From Oscillospiraceae bacterium (GTDB lineage: Bacteria > Bacillota > Clostridia > Oscillospirales > UBA644), in assembly GCA_015067385.1 (NCBI GenBank), contig SVMP01000147.1, forward strand, positions 1-5,247: a stretch of 5,247 nt of DNA, in the 5' to 3' direction. Under the pieces are notes generated by a model. That model was not told where the DNA came from. It saw only the letters and a program-made list of their open reading frames with translations, and made no database searches. Below, piece by piece: positions 1-5,105 of the stretch (its first letter is position 1; each line of letters starts with the position of its first letter). The translations under genes were made by a program, and so were the position numbers.

Positions 1-123
1 TATCTCTAACCTTTTTTCAGCAAAAAATATTTTTCTCCTATATTTCGGTGCAAACACTATATGGTACTTGCAATTCCATTTCGTATGTGCTAAACTATTA
101 TTGTCTATGCTTACTTTTTTCAT
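1..123 (-). CDS. tnpA: IS200/IS605-family Y1 transposase TnpA, N-terminal 41 residues (cut by window edge)
   Basis: The minus strand from 123 encodes 41 residues without a stop and runs off the left edge. The stretch SLAHTKWNCKYHIVFAPKYR (residues 10-29) is the characteristic start of IS200-type TnpA: a short basic lead, then the first beta strand of the HUH-fold core. TnpA is a single-domain transposase of roughly 130-155 residues that nicks single-stranded DNA with one catalytic tyrosine. The HUH histidines and the tyrosine lie downstream of this segment, outside the window, so activity cannot be judged. The ATG is supported by GGAGG at 132-136, 8 bases upstream. The leader can fold to hide that site, described separately. 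Family assignment is firm from the sequence; completeness is unknown. Confidence 0.92.
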   Translation of the reverse strand, partial: MKKVSIDNNSLAHTKWNCKYHIVFAPKYRRKIFFAEKRLEI

Positions 124-131
124 AGATAAAT

Positions 132-191
132 CCTCCAAATATGTTTTTAGTTTTGACTGGCAGGTCTTTCTTATTATACCATATTTGGAGG
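132..191 (-). promoter_or_regulatory. Inverted repeat able to hide the tnpA ribosome binding site
   Basis: A perfect 12-base inverted repeat, CCTCCAAATATG at 132-143 and CATATTTGGAGG at 180-191, is separated by 36 bases. In an RNA read on the minus strand the second-transcribed arm (143-132) contains the GGAGG of tnpA, so pairing would bury the ribosome binding site. The element's own -10 box (173-178) lies between the arms, so RNA from that promoter would start near 166 and lack the first arm. Only read-through RNA from outside could form this hairpin. Sequestering leaders are known for IS200 in enterobacteria; the specific switch proposed here is inference. Confidence 0.8.
173..181 (-). promoter_or_regulatory. 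Extended -10 promoter of tnpA
   Basis: On the minus strand the sequence reads TGGTATAAT, a perfect -10 hexamer (178-173) with the extended TG motif at the correct spacing. No good -35 is seen 16-18 bases upstream, where the sequence is A-rich; extended -10 promoters can work without one. The predicted start near 166 gives a leader of about 43 bases before the tnpA ATG. Confidence 0.65.
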
Positions 192-220
192 TTTTTTTCT
201 TCATCGGTTAACCTTTTTTC

Positions 221-243
221 AACCACCCGACTATCGCGTGGTT
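221..243 (-). repeat. Subterminal hairpin of the insertion-sequence left end
   Basis: AACCAC (221-226) pairs with GTGGTT (238-243). After one mismatched pair (227/237) a further CG/CG step closes over a five-base loop at 230-234. Imperfect hairpins with one unpaired position, placed a short distance inside the end, are what TnpA of this family binds as single-stranded DNA. It lies about 100 bases upstream of the tnpA start, consistent with the left end. Confidence 0.75.
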
Positions 244-257
244 TTCTGTTTACAATT

Positions 258-290
258 AACTGCTGTGATCAGAAAAAAATCACAGCAGTT
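258..290 (-). terminator. Strong hairpin at the end of the lipoprotein operon
   Basis: A perfect 12-bp stem, AACTGCTGTGAT (258-269) and ATCACAGCAGTT (279-290), closes a 9-base loop. It begins 7 bases after the stop of the minus-strand gene at 298-1287, so it is most likely that operon's terminator. On the minus strand the hairpin is followed by AATTGT rather than a good T-run; on the plus strand TGTATTTT follows. It may act in both directions, or the insertion sequence may have removed its original T-tract. Confidence 0.65.
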
Positions 291-297
291 TGTATTT

Positions 298-1287
298 TCA
301 GCCTATAAGTTCCCAATAAATATCTTCGATAGTGCCACCGTGAGGGAATGTAGCCTTGATAATATAGGTTTTAAGTGCGTCGAAGTTTACGCCGAGTTTT
401 TCGAGATCGGAAATAAAAAACGATACAGAATCAAAACTTTCATCCTTCAAATTTTCATATATACCGCTTCCTTTTATAGGATAATAGATATACTCCGCCC
501 TTATATCCGCAAAGACGTCGGAAAAATCTTCCGAATCCTCAGAAAAAAACCAATTCGTAAAGTCCTCAACAGTCCCTTTTGTGTAATGATCATAGTGAAA
601 TTTTTTATATGTTGATTTTAGATATTCATAAGCTTCTTCAGACATCAGAAAAGGGAGACGATACGCAGCAGAGTAAAACAACGTCGTTTTCTGAAAAACA
701 ACATATAATTCAGTAGAATCTTCCAATTGACTGTAATAAACAGATGACTCAAACTGTTCGGTTAAAGGATTATACCAACAAGCATCAAGCAGCCCATGCT
801 TTGCTTGGTAACCGTCTATAACGGGAATATTATAATCTATCCATTCAGTCCATTCGGGTGAGCATTTAACATTGAAATCACGAAGAATATATGCGAAATT
901 TTCGGGAGCTTTTTGTGTTATATAGCTATCCTGCTTATCAAAGAAATCCTCTCCGTATATTGGAGTAAAAATAGTCGGATAAAGCTCCGGAACTTTTGAC
1001 GGAACTTCAATTTTAAAGAGTTTATGCAAAAGAACGCCGGAATAAAAACGTCCGGACATAGATGAATTCAAACTTTTTATAGTATTGACCAAAGTCAAAG
1101 TGTTATCTTTGCATGGTAGATAAAGAGGTTCGTCTCTACGGTCAAGAGGAGTTAAACCGTCAATCTCGGAAAGATATTCGGCAAGTTCATCATAGGTGAA
1201 GCCATTCATTTTTTTACTGTCGTTATCACAGGATGTAAAAGAAAAACAGAGTAAAAACAAAATCGTTAAAGCAATTATTTTTTTCAT
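298..1287 (-). CDS. Lipoprotein of unknown function (second gene of a paralogous pair)
   Basis: A protein of 329 residues with a lipoprotein signal peptide: MKK, a hydrophobic core (residues 4-17) and lipobox F-T-S-C with the acylated cysteine at C20. It should be anchored to the outer face of the cell membrane. I do not recognise the family. It is a paralogue of its upstream neighbour. Shared blocks are G-F-T-Y-x-E-L-A-E-Y just after the anchor (residues 29-38), a W-x-x-W-I-D-Y block mid-protein, a Y-N-P-x-x-E-x-F-E block followed by T-E-x-Y-V-V-F-Q, Y-D-H-Y-x-K-G-T-V, V-F-A-D-I, and the ending L-G-V-N-F-D to D-I-Y-W-E-L-I-G. Many aromatic and acidic residues suggest a compact extracytoplasmic domain. 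The start is supported by GGGAGGAG at 1294-1301, which overlaps the stop of the previous gene; the gap between the genes is 13 bases, so they are very likely co-transcribed. Function, ligand and partner are unknown. Confidence 0.87.
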   Translation of the reverse strand: MKKIIALTILFLLCFSFTSCDNDSKKMNGFTYDELAEYLSEIDGLTPLDRRDEPLYLPCKDNTLTLVNTIKSLNSSMSGRFYSGVLLHKLFKIEVPSKVPELYPTIFTPIYGEDFFDKQDSYITQKAPENFAYILRDFNVKCSPEWTEWIDYNIPVIDGYQAKHGLLDACWYNPLTEQFESSVYYSQLEDSTELYVVFQKTTLFYSAAYRLPFLMSEEAYEYLKSTYKKFHYDHYTKGTVEDFTNWFFSEDSEDFSDVFADIRAEYIYYPIKGSGIYENLKDESFDSVSFFISDLEKLGVNFDALKTYIIKATFPHGGTIEDIYWELIG

Positions 1288-1300
1288 ACAACGCTCCTCC

Positions 1301-2476
1301 CTACCCTATCAATTCCCAGTAAATATCCGAGAAAATGCCGTCATGAGGTATCGTTATCTTGATGATATACGAACGAAGTTCATCAAAATTAACGCCAAGG
1401 TTTTTCATGTCGGGAATAAACATTGCATCGCAATCGTATTCTTCACCGTTAAGATCGTCGGGATGAATGCCATTACCATATGCCGGATAATAAACATATT
1501 CGTCTTCAATGTCCGCAAAAACAGCAGGTATCTCTTCAATATATTCACCCATATACCATTCCGAAAATTCCTTTACCGTTCCCTTTTTATAGTGGTCGTA
1601 TTTAAACGACGGGTATTCGGATTTTAATTCATTATATTTTGTTTCGGACATCAATAACGGAACAAAATATCCGGTATCAGAGTCTGTCGGCGATATATTT
1701 GAAACAAAATATCCGGTATCAGGGTCTATTAACGACATAAAAGGACATAAAAACAGAGATTTTTCCTGAAATACTACATATATCTCGGTCAAGTCATCGG
1801 ATTGAGTATAACACGCACCCGGTTCAAACTTCTCAGAAATCGGATTATACCAATAATAATTTAAATATCCGTGTGGTTCATGATTCTCTGCATAATATTT
1901 GATCCCATAGTCGATCCACTCTTCCCAATCGGGAGAAGAGTTAAAACCTGCGTTTCTGATAACGTATGCAACATTATTGGGAGACCCTTGAAAATGCGGC
2001 AGATAATCTTCTCCTGTATGAAAAATATCTAAAGGACGATATTCCGGCTCATAATCAGGTATCTTTGGATATTTATGACCAAGAATAGATCGCCAACCAC
2101 TAACAAACATAACCTCAACGTTCAGGATATACTCCAACGAAACGCCCCAATAGCCATTATAGTGTCCTTTCGAGGCATTAATTGCAGAAAAACCGGCAGT
2201 TGCACGAATTTTATCCTCTCCGCAAGTTATATTTAACGGATTTCCGATTTCATAAACAGCACCGCCTTCATAAACATAAGTACCGTCTTCTTGTAAGACA
2301 TATTCACCCGGTTCAATAACTGTTTCCACTGTTCCAAGCTCAGTCAATCCGTCAACAGACGAAAAATATTCGGCAAGTTCTTCGTAGGTAAAGCCTTTCA
2401 TTTTCCTATCACCGTTACAAGAGGAGAGAAAGACAAATAAAAGAAGAAAAAGAAGTGGAACTGTTATTTTTTTCAT
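1301..2476 (-). CDS. Lipoprotein of unknown function (first gene of a paralogous pair)
   Basis: A protein of 391 residues with a lipoprotein signal peptide and lipobox L-S-S-C, acylated cysteine at C20. It is the longer paralogue of the next gene and shares its order of conserved blocks from G-F-T-Y-E-E-L-A-E-Y (residues 28-37) to the identical ending D-I-Y-W-E-L-I-G. The extra length comes mainly from two insertions: one after the first block (roughly residues 48-75, with two E-x-G motifs rich in Y and V), and one at about residues 250-272 built from a 42-base duplication repeating D-T-G-Y-F-V. The ATG is preceded at 10 bases by AAGGA (2485-2494 region), and a near-consensus promoter lies at 2525-2553. 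The pair is probably a tandem duplication that then diverged. I cannot assign a function; similarity to a characterised domain would need a profile search. Confidence 0.87.
   Translation of the reverse strand: MKKITVPLLFLLLFVFLSSCNGDRKMKGFTYEELAEYFSSVDGLTELGTVETVIEPGEYVLQEDGTYVYEGGAVYEIGNPLNITCGEDKIRATAGFSAINASKGHYNGYWGVSLEYILNVEVMFVSGWRSILGHKYPKIPDYEPEYRPLDIFHTGEDYLPHFQGSPNNVAYVIRNAGFNSSPDWEEWIDYGIKYYAENHEPHGYLNYYWYNPISEKFEPGACYTQSDDLTEIYVVFQEKSLFLCPFMSLIDPDTGYFVSNISPTDSDTGYFVPLLMSETKYNELKSEYPSFKYDHYKKGTVKEFSEWYMGEYIEEIPAVFADIEDEYVYYPAYGNGIHPDDLNGEEYDCDAMFIPDMKNLGVNFDELRSYIIKITIPHDGIFSDIYWELIG
1661..1727 (-). repeat. 42-base tandem duplication inside the first lipoprotein gene
   Basis: The 25-base stretches at 1661-1685 and 1703-1727 differ at one base and are offset by exactly 42 bases (14 codons). 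The rest of the unit has diverged. It encodes two copies of D-x-D-T-G-Y-F-V. The paralogous gene lacks this insertion, so it arose after the two genes separated, or was lost from the other copy. Confidence 0.85.
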
Positions 2477-2524
2477 TATTGATCATTCCTTTCCATGTAT
2501 AGTTGGATATTTTAGGTTAAGTTT

Positions 2525-2553
2525 ATTTTACCATAAAAAAACAGAATTGTCAA
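2525..2553 (-). promoter_or_regulatory. Promoter of the lipoprotein operon
   Basis: On the minus strand TTGACA (2553-2548), a 17-base spacer and TAAAAT (2530-2525) form a near-perfect sigma-A-type promoter. TGG directly before the -10 adds an extended -10 motif. Transcription would begin near 2518, leaving a leader of about 40 bases before the ATG at 2476. I see no operator palindrome or riboswitch in the leader, which suggests constitutive expression or control not visible here. Confidence 0.8.
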
Positions 2554-2579
2554 TATAAATTACGATTAAGTGGTAAAAG

Positions 2580-2604
2580 AGCACGTACCGAAAAGTACGT
2601 GCTT
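2580..2604 (-). terminator. Rho-independent terminator of the hydratase unit
   Basis: The stem GCACGTAC (2581-2588) with GTACGTGC (2595-2602) is extended by an A-T pair at 2580/2603 and closes a 6-base loop. Read on the minus strand it starts a few bases after the hydratase stop and is followed by CTTTTA, a short T-run. It insulates the hydratase unit from the lipoprotein promoter that begins about 30 bases further on. Confidence 0.8.
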
Positions 2605-2608
2605 TGCA

Positions 2609-3037
2609 TCATCTTCTTTTTTTAACGATCGCCTCGACAATCGCAGAGAGGACCTTCTCTCCGTCTTGATTAAAGGCTTCTATTGTAAGCTCTGCAATAC
2701 CGTTTTTTTCATTGCGATCAGTAAGAGCCGTCACAACCGCTCTTGATGTAAGAACATCATCCGCAAAAACAGGCTTAAACCATTCTATCTTTGTTGACTT
2801 ACCTGCAAGAAGCTCCTCGCCGAAAAGATCAACTTCAAGATATTTTGCCCAGACAGACATAAAAGACATAACACCGGGAGCGATAAGTTTACCGAAATGC
2901 GTTGTTTTTGCGTATTCTTCATCGGTGTGGATAGGAATATTATCGTATTTTTCGGCAAAGTCAATCATACGGTCTTTATCTATTTTTGCCGGAGAGATCG
3001 AAATCACCGTGCCAAGTTTAATATCATTAAAATACAT
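2609..3037 (-). CDS. MaoC-like single-domain hot-dog dehydratase/hydratase
   Basis: A protein of 142 residues, the usual size for single-domain (R)-specific enoyl-CoA hydratases of the MaoC/PhaJ type, which act as dimers in the cytoplasm and add water across trans-2-enoyl-CoA. The hydratase motif is at residues 32-40: D32-N-I-P-I-H37-T-D, followed by A43, F48-G49 and A53-P-G55. D32 and H37 have the spacing of the catalytic Asp and His of PhaJ. The usual asparagine two residues after the Asp is isoleucine here, with Asn one place earlier, a variation to note. The C-terminal half has the expected W-F-K-P-V-x-x-D-D hot-dog strand pattern. The start is preceded by GAGG at 3046-3049. It follows a small membrane protein gene at 32 bases and ends at a clear terminator. 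No beta-oxidation, polyhydroxyalkanoate or fatty-acid genes lie nearby, so the substrate is unknown. Confidence 0.88.
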   Translation of the reverse strand: MYFNDIKLGTVISISPAKIDKDRMIDFAEKYDNIPIHTDEEYAKTTHFGKLIAPGVMSFMSVWAKYLEVDLFGEELLAGKSTKIEWFKPVFADDVLTSRAVVTALTDRNEKNGIAELTIEAFNQDGEKVLSAIVEAIVKKRR

Positions 3038-3069
3038 GTTGAAAACCTCGTTTGTTGATTTATTTTAAT

Positions 3070-3291
3070 TCAGTTATTTTTAATCATACAGTAAAACGCA
3101 CTAAGCGAAATAGAAGCAACACCGACCGCGGAAAAGATAAGCTCTCTTGAATATAAGAGATATGTAAACCCACCGCAAGAATCAAACTTGCCGATCAAAG
3201 AGAGTGCTGTGAAAAGTAAAAAAAGAACAATAACAGAACATGAGCGAAGGAAGAACAACGGAAATTTTTTTGATAAAATAAAAGCTCGCAT
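3070..3291 (-). CDS. Small two-helix membrane protein of unknown function
   Basis: A 73-residue protein starting at the ATG at 3289-3291, chosen because GGAGGTG (3296-3302) stands just upstream. An in-frame ATG at 3321 would add ten residues but has no such site and would place this Shine-Dalgarno inside the gene. Two hydrophobic segments are seen, at about residues 11-34 and 52-70, joined by a short polar loop containing K-F-D-S-C-G-G; the N-terminus has R and two K and the C-terminus ends K-N-N. I do not recognise a family. It has its own good promoter and is followed at 32 bases by the hydratase gene, so the two are probably co-transcribed. Whether they work together is unknown. Support for being a real gene is the strong promoter and ribosome binding site; there is no homology evidence. 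Confidence 0.68.
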   Translation of the reverse strand: MRAFILSKKFPLFFLRSCSVIVLFLLFTALSLIGKFDSCGGFTYLLYSRELIFSAVGVASISLSAFYCMIKNN

Positions 3292-3295
3292 AAAG

Positions 3296-3302
3296 CACCT
3301 CC
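3296..3302 (-). promoter_or_regulatory. Ribosome binding site deciding the start of the small membrane protein
   Basis: GGAGGTG on the minus strand is a near-perfect Shine-Dalgarno, with the GGAGG core 6 bases before the ATG at 3291. It favours this start over the upstream in-frame ATG at 3321. Confidence 0.8.
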
Positions 3303-3311
3303 ATTGAATAT

Positions 3312-3340
3312 ATTCTAACATATAAAACGTAAAAATTCAA
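3312..3340 (-). promoter_or_regulatory. Promoter of the small membrane protein and hydratase unit
   Basis: TTGAAT (3340-3335), a 17-base spacer and TAGAAT (3317-3312) on the minus strand, with an extended -10 TG one base before the -10. Transcription would begin near 3305, only about 14 bases before the ATG at 3291. This again excludes the upstream ATG at 3321 as the start. Confidence 0.72.
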
Positions 3341-3381
3341 GTATCGGAATTTTCCAATTTAAAAAGCCATATCATATTATT

Positions 3382-4644
3382 ATGAACATATTATATTTAA
3401 CAGCGAACATTTTCAACGACATTGCGGCTATAATTCTTTTTGGATCGGGAATCTTTTTCACATTCCGTCTCAAATTTTACCAATTCAGAGGACTTGGGCA
3501 GATATTTACAAAAACTGTAGGAGGCTTGTTAAGTAAAAAGCGAGACAGAAAATCATTTAAGATATTCTGTTCTTCACTTGCGGGTGCTGCGGGAATCGGA
3601 AATATAACCGGAGTGGCAACCGCGATCTCTATGGGTGGACCGGGTGCTGTTTTTTGGATGTGGGTCGCGGCTTTTTTGGGGATGGCAACAAAATACATAG
3701 AAACAATGTTAGCCGTAAAGCACAAAAGCACCTCTTACGGATATAATTCCAGTCCAATGACATACATAGAAAAAGCAGCGGCATCACCAATATTACCGAA
3801 TATATTTGCCGTTTTCGGCGTTATGGTTTCATTGATGATGGGAAATGTTATCCAAAGCAGAGAAGCCTGCGACGCGATATGTGAAGCGACATCAATACAT
3901 ACGGAAATAAGCGGAGCTGTCATATGTATAACAGTAGCAATAATAATTTTCGGCGGATTAAAAAGAATCGGTGAAATAACAGAAAAAGCTGTACCGTTAA
4001 TGACTGTAATCTACGGGATCATGTGTTTATATGTGATCGTTTCAAATAAGGAAAATATTATTTCCGCAATACGGAATATATTTTTTTATGCCTTCAAACC
4101 TATGGCTGCCGCAGGCGGACTTATCGGATCAACTGTTTCAAATGCTATCAGATGCGGAGTTTCAAAAGGAATATTCTCAAACGAAGCGGGGCTTGGAAGT
4201 GCAGGACTGGCATACGGATCAGCAGAAGACACAACTCCCGAAGATCAGGCAATGTGGGGCGCTTTTGACGTATTCGCCGACACAGTTATTATATCAACAT
4301 TTACTGCACTGGCGGTTCTTACGACAGATGCATGGAAAGAAAGCAAAAGCATAATTGATATATTCAGTGATATAATGGGCGGATTCGGCGGATATATCGG
4401 AGCTTTTTGCATAGCATTATTTGCAATAGCATCTATAACGGTATGGGAATACTACGGTGAAACATGTTTTGCATTTCTGACGAAAGGTAAGCGTGTAACA
4501 CTATTCAGAGGCATCTTCTGTTTATTTATATTGATAGGTTCGATGACACGAACAGAATTTCTTTGGCCGCTTTCGGAAATTGCAAATACATTGATGATGA
4601 GTGTGAACATGTTTGGTGTAATAAAACATGAAATAAAGAAATAA
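3382..4644 (+). CDS. Alanine/glycine:cation symporter, AGCS family
   Basis: A 420-residue polytopic membrane protein of the AGCS (AlsT/DagA-like) family, which imports alanine, glycine or related small amino acids with Na+ or H+. Diagnostic motifs are G73-N-I-T-G-V-A-T-A followed by G-G-P-G-A-V-F-W-M-W (residues 85-94) and G-M-A-T-K-Y, and I-F-S-N-E-A-G-L-G-S at about 263-272, the family signature. Hydrophobic segments fit the expected eleven or so helices. Compared with typical members of about 440-500 residues it is short at the C-terminus: the last helix ends soon after M-F-G-V-I, followed by a K-rich tail. The ATG at 3382 is the only usable start: upstream in-frame codons reach a stop at 3316 with no ATG, GTG or TTG, and no start codon follows before the conserved core. 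No Shine-Dalgarno is visible before it. It is divergent from the small-protein unit and convergent with the S1 gene, so probably stands alone. Substrate cannot be told from sequence. Confidence 0.93.
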   Translation: MNILYLTANIFNDIAAIILFGSGIFFTFRLKFYQFRGLGQIFTKTVGGLLSKKRDRKSFKIFCSSLAGAAGIGNITGVATAISMGGPGAVFWMWVAAFLGMATKYIETMLAVKHKSTSYGYNSSPMTYIEKAAASPILPNIFAVFGVMVSLMMGNVIQSREACDAICEATSIHTEISGAVICITVAIIIFGGLKRIGEITEKAVPLMTVIYGIMCLYVIVSNKENIISAIRNIFFYAFKPMAAAGGLIGSTVSNAIRCGVSKGIFSNEAGLGSAGLAYGSAEDTTPEDQAMWGAFDVFADTVIISTFTALAVLTTDAWKESKSIIDIFSDIMGGFGGYIGAFCIALFAIASITVWEYYGETCFAFLTKGKRVTLFRGIFCLFILIGSMTRTEFLWPLSEIANTLMMSVNMFGVIKHEIKK

Positions 4645-4688
4645 GAAATATTCCGTCCGGGGTAAGATTACCTCAAACGGAATATTTC
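4645..4688. terminator. Long hairpin between convergent genes, probable bidirectional terminator
   Basis: GAAATATTCCGT (4645-4656) pairs perfectly with ACGGAATATTTC (4677-4688), and inside it GGTAA (4661-4665) can pair with TTACC (4668-4672). It begins at the base after the symporter stop and lies 20 bases beyond the S1 gene stop at 4709. On the minus strand TTATTTCTTT follows, a fair T-rich tail for the S1 transcript. On the plus strand no T-run follows, so for the symporter it may serve as a 3' RNA-stability structure or a weak terminator. Confidence 0.72.
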
Positions 4689-4708
4689 CATAAAAAAACG
4701 AAAGGACG

Positions 4709-5083
4709 TTATTTTCTTCTTTTTGCATAATCAGAACGACGGTTTTCCTTGCTCATGCGAACATCGGCAAACTTATCGTCGCTTTCCTGTTTAAACTTTG
4801 AGAGCATGTCCTCAAAAGAAACAGGCTTTTTTTCAGGAACTTTTTCGGGTTCCGCTGCCTTTTTGATAGAGAGGTTTATCCTCCCTTTTTCGTCTATACC
4901 GATAACTTTTACACGAACTTCTTTGCCTTCAGCCAAGTGGTCACGGATATCGTTAACGTAGTTTGACGATACCTCTGAAATATGAACCATGCCGCTTTTT
5001 CCTTCCGGCAATTGGACAAATGCTCCGAATTTAGAAAGGCCGGTAACCTTTCCGTCGTATATCTTTCCGACCTCGATGGCCAT
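4709..5083 (-). CDS. yabR: S1-domain RNA-binding protein, YabR-like
   Basis: A 124-residue cytoplasmic protein. Residues 3-75 are one S1 (OB-fold) RNA-binding domain: V-G-K-I-Y-D-G-K-V, then F19-G-A-F22, G31-M-V-H34-I-S, a helical turn, V-R-V-K-V, and the closing G-R-I-N-L-S. A Pro/Glu/Lys-rich linker (about 76-90) leads to a basic C-terminal tail ending K-R-R-K that could add RNA contacts. Length and layout match B. subtilis YabR and GSP13-type proteins, which associate with ribosomes or RNA. It follows the DivIC/FtsB-like gene by 22 bases, the same order as divIC-yabR in Bacillus, and is probably co-transcribed. AGGGGG at 5095-5100 serves as the ribosome binding site, at a rather long spacing of 11 bases. 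The symbol is assigned by domain and gene order, not by close identity; the exact role is not established. Confidence 0.88.
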   Translation of the reverse strand: MAIEVGKIYDGKVTGLSKFGAFVQLPEGKSGMVHISEVSSNYVNDIRDHLAEGKEVRVKVIGIDEKGRINLSIKKAAEPEKVPEKKPVSFEDMLSKFKQESDDKFADVRMSKENRRSDYAKRRK

Positions 5084-5105
5084 ATACGAAAAATCCCCCT
5101 AATTA

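Larger units (their letters stand above)
1..250 (-). mobile_element. Left end of an IS200/IS605-family insertion sequence (partial)
   Basis: This is the 5' part of an IS200/IS605-type element read on the minus strand; the rest lies beyond the left edge. It is identified by the TnpA N-terminus (1-123), a subterminal imperfect hairpin at 221-243 and a leader with an inverted repeat around the ribosome binding site. These elements have no terminal inverted repeats and make no target duplication. They move as single-stranded DNA and recognise hairpins near each end. The exact left-end cleavage point cannot be fixed from one end; it probably lies between 244 and 257, between the hairpin and the terminator of the neighbouring operon. 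Whether the element is complete, or also carries TnpB, cannot be seen here. Confidence 0.85.

Noticed and set aside
153..180. Possible outward plus-strand promoter in the insertion sequence (TTGACT, 16 bases, TATACC)
   Set aside because: The -35 is good, but the -10 lacks the conserved final T and no plus-strand gene follows. It could give antisense RNA to the lipoprotein operon, but the sequence alone does not support it.
238..615. Plus-strand open frame opposite the end of the second lipoprotein gene
   Set aside because: It lies antisense to a gene with a lipobox and a clear paralogue, has no ribosome binding site, and overlaps the insertion-sequence hairpin and the terminator. A similar antisense frame at 1196-1627 arises because the two paralogues share sequence.
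298..2476. Lipoprotein pair as a toxin-immunity or phage-defence module
   Set aside because: The two proteins are paralogues with the same signal peptide and layout, with no nuclease, pore-forming or other effector motif; duplication explains the arrangement better.
3292..3321. Ten-residue N-terminal extension of the small membrane protein
   Set aside because: The promoter -10 (3312-3317) lies inside this stretch and a strong Shine-Dalgarno sits just before the ATG at 3291, so the shorter form is much better supported.
3351..3380. Possible symporter promoter TTCCAA, 17 bases, TATTAT
   Set aside because: The predicted transcript start would fall inside the coding region after the only available ATG, so it cannot produce the full-length protein.
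4088..4354. Second open frame inside the symporter gene on the same strand
   Set aside because: It is a +1-frame shadow of a highly conserved AGCS region containing the N-E-A-G-L-G-S signature, with no recognisable product.
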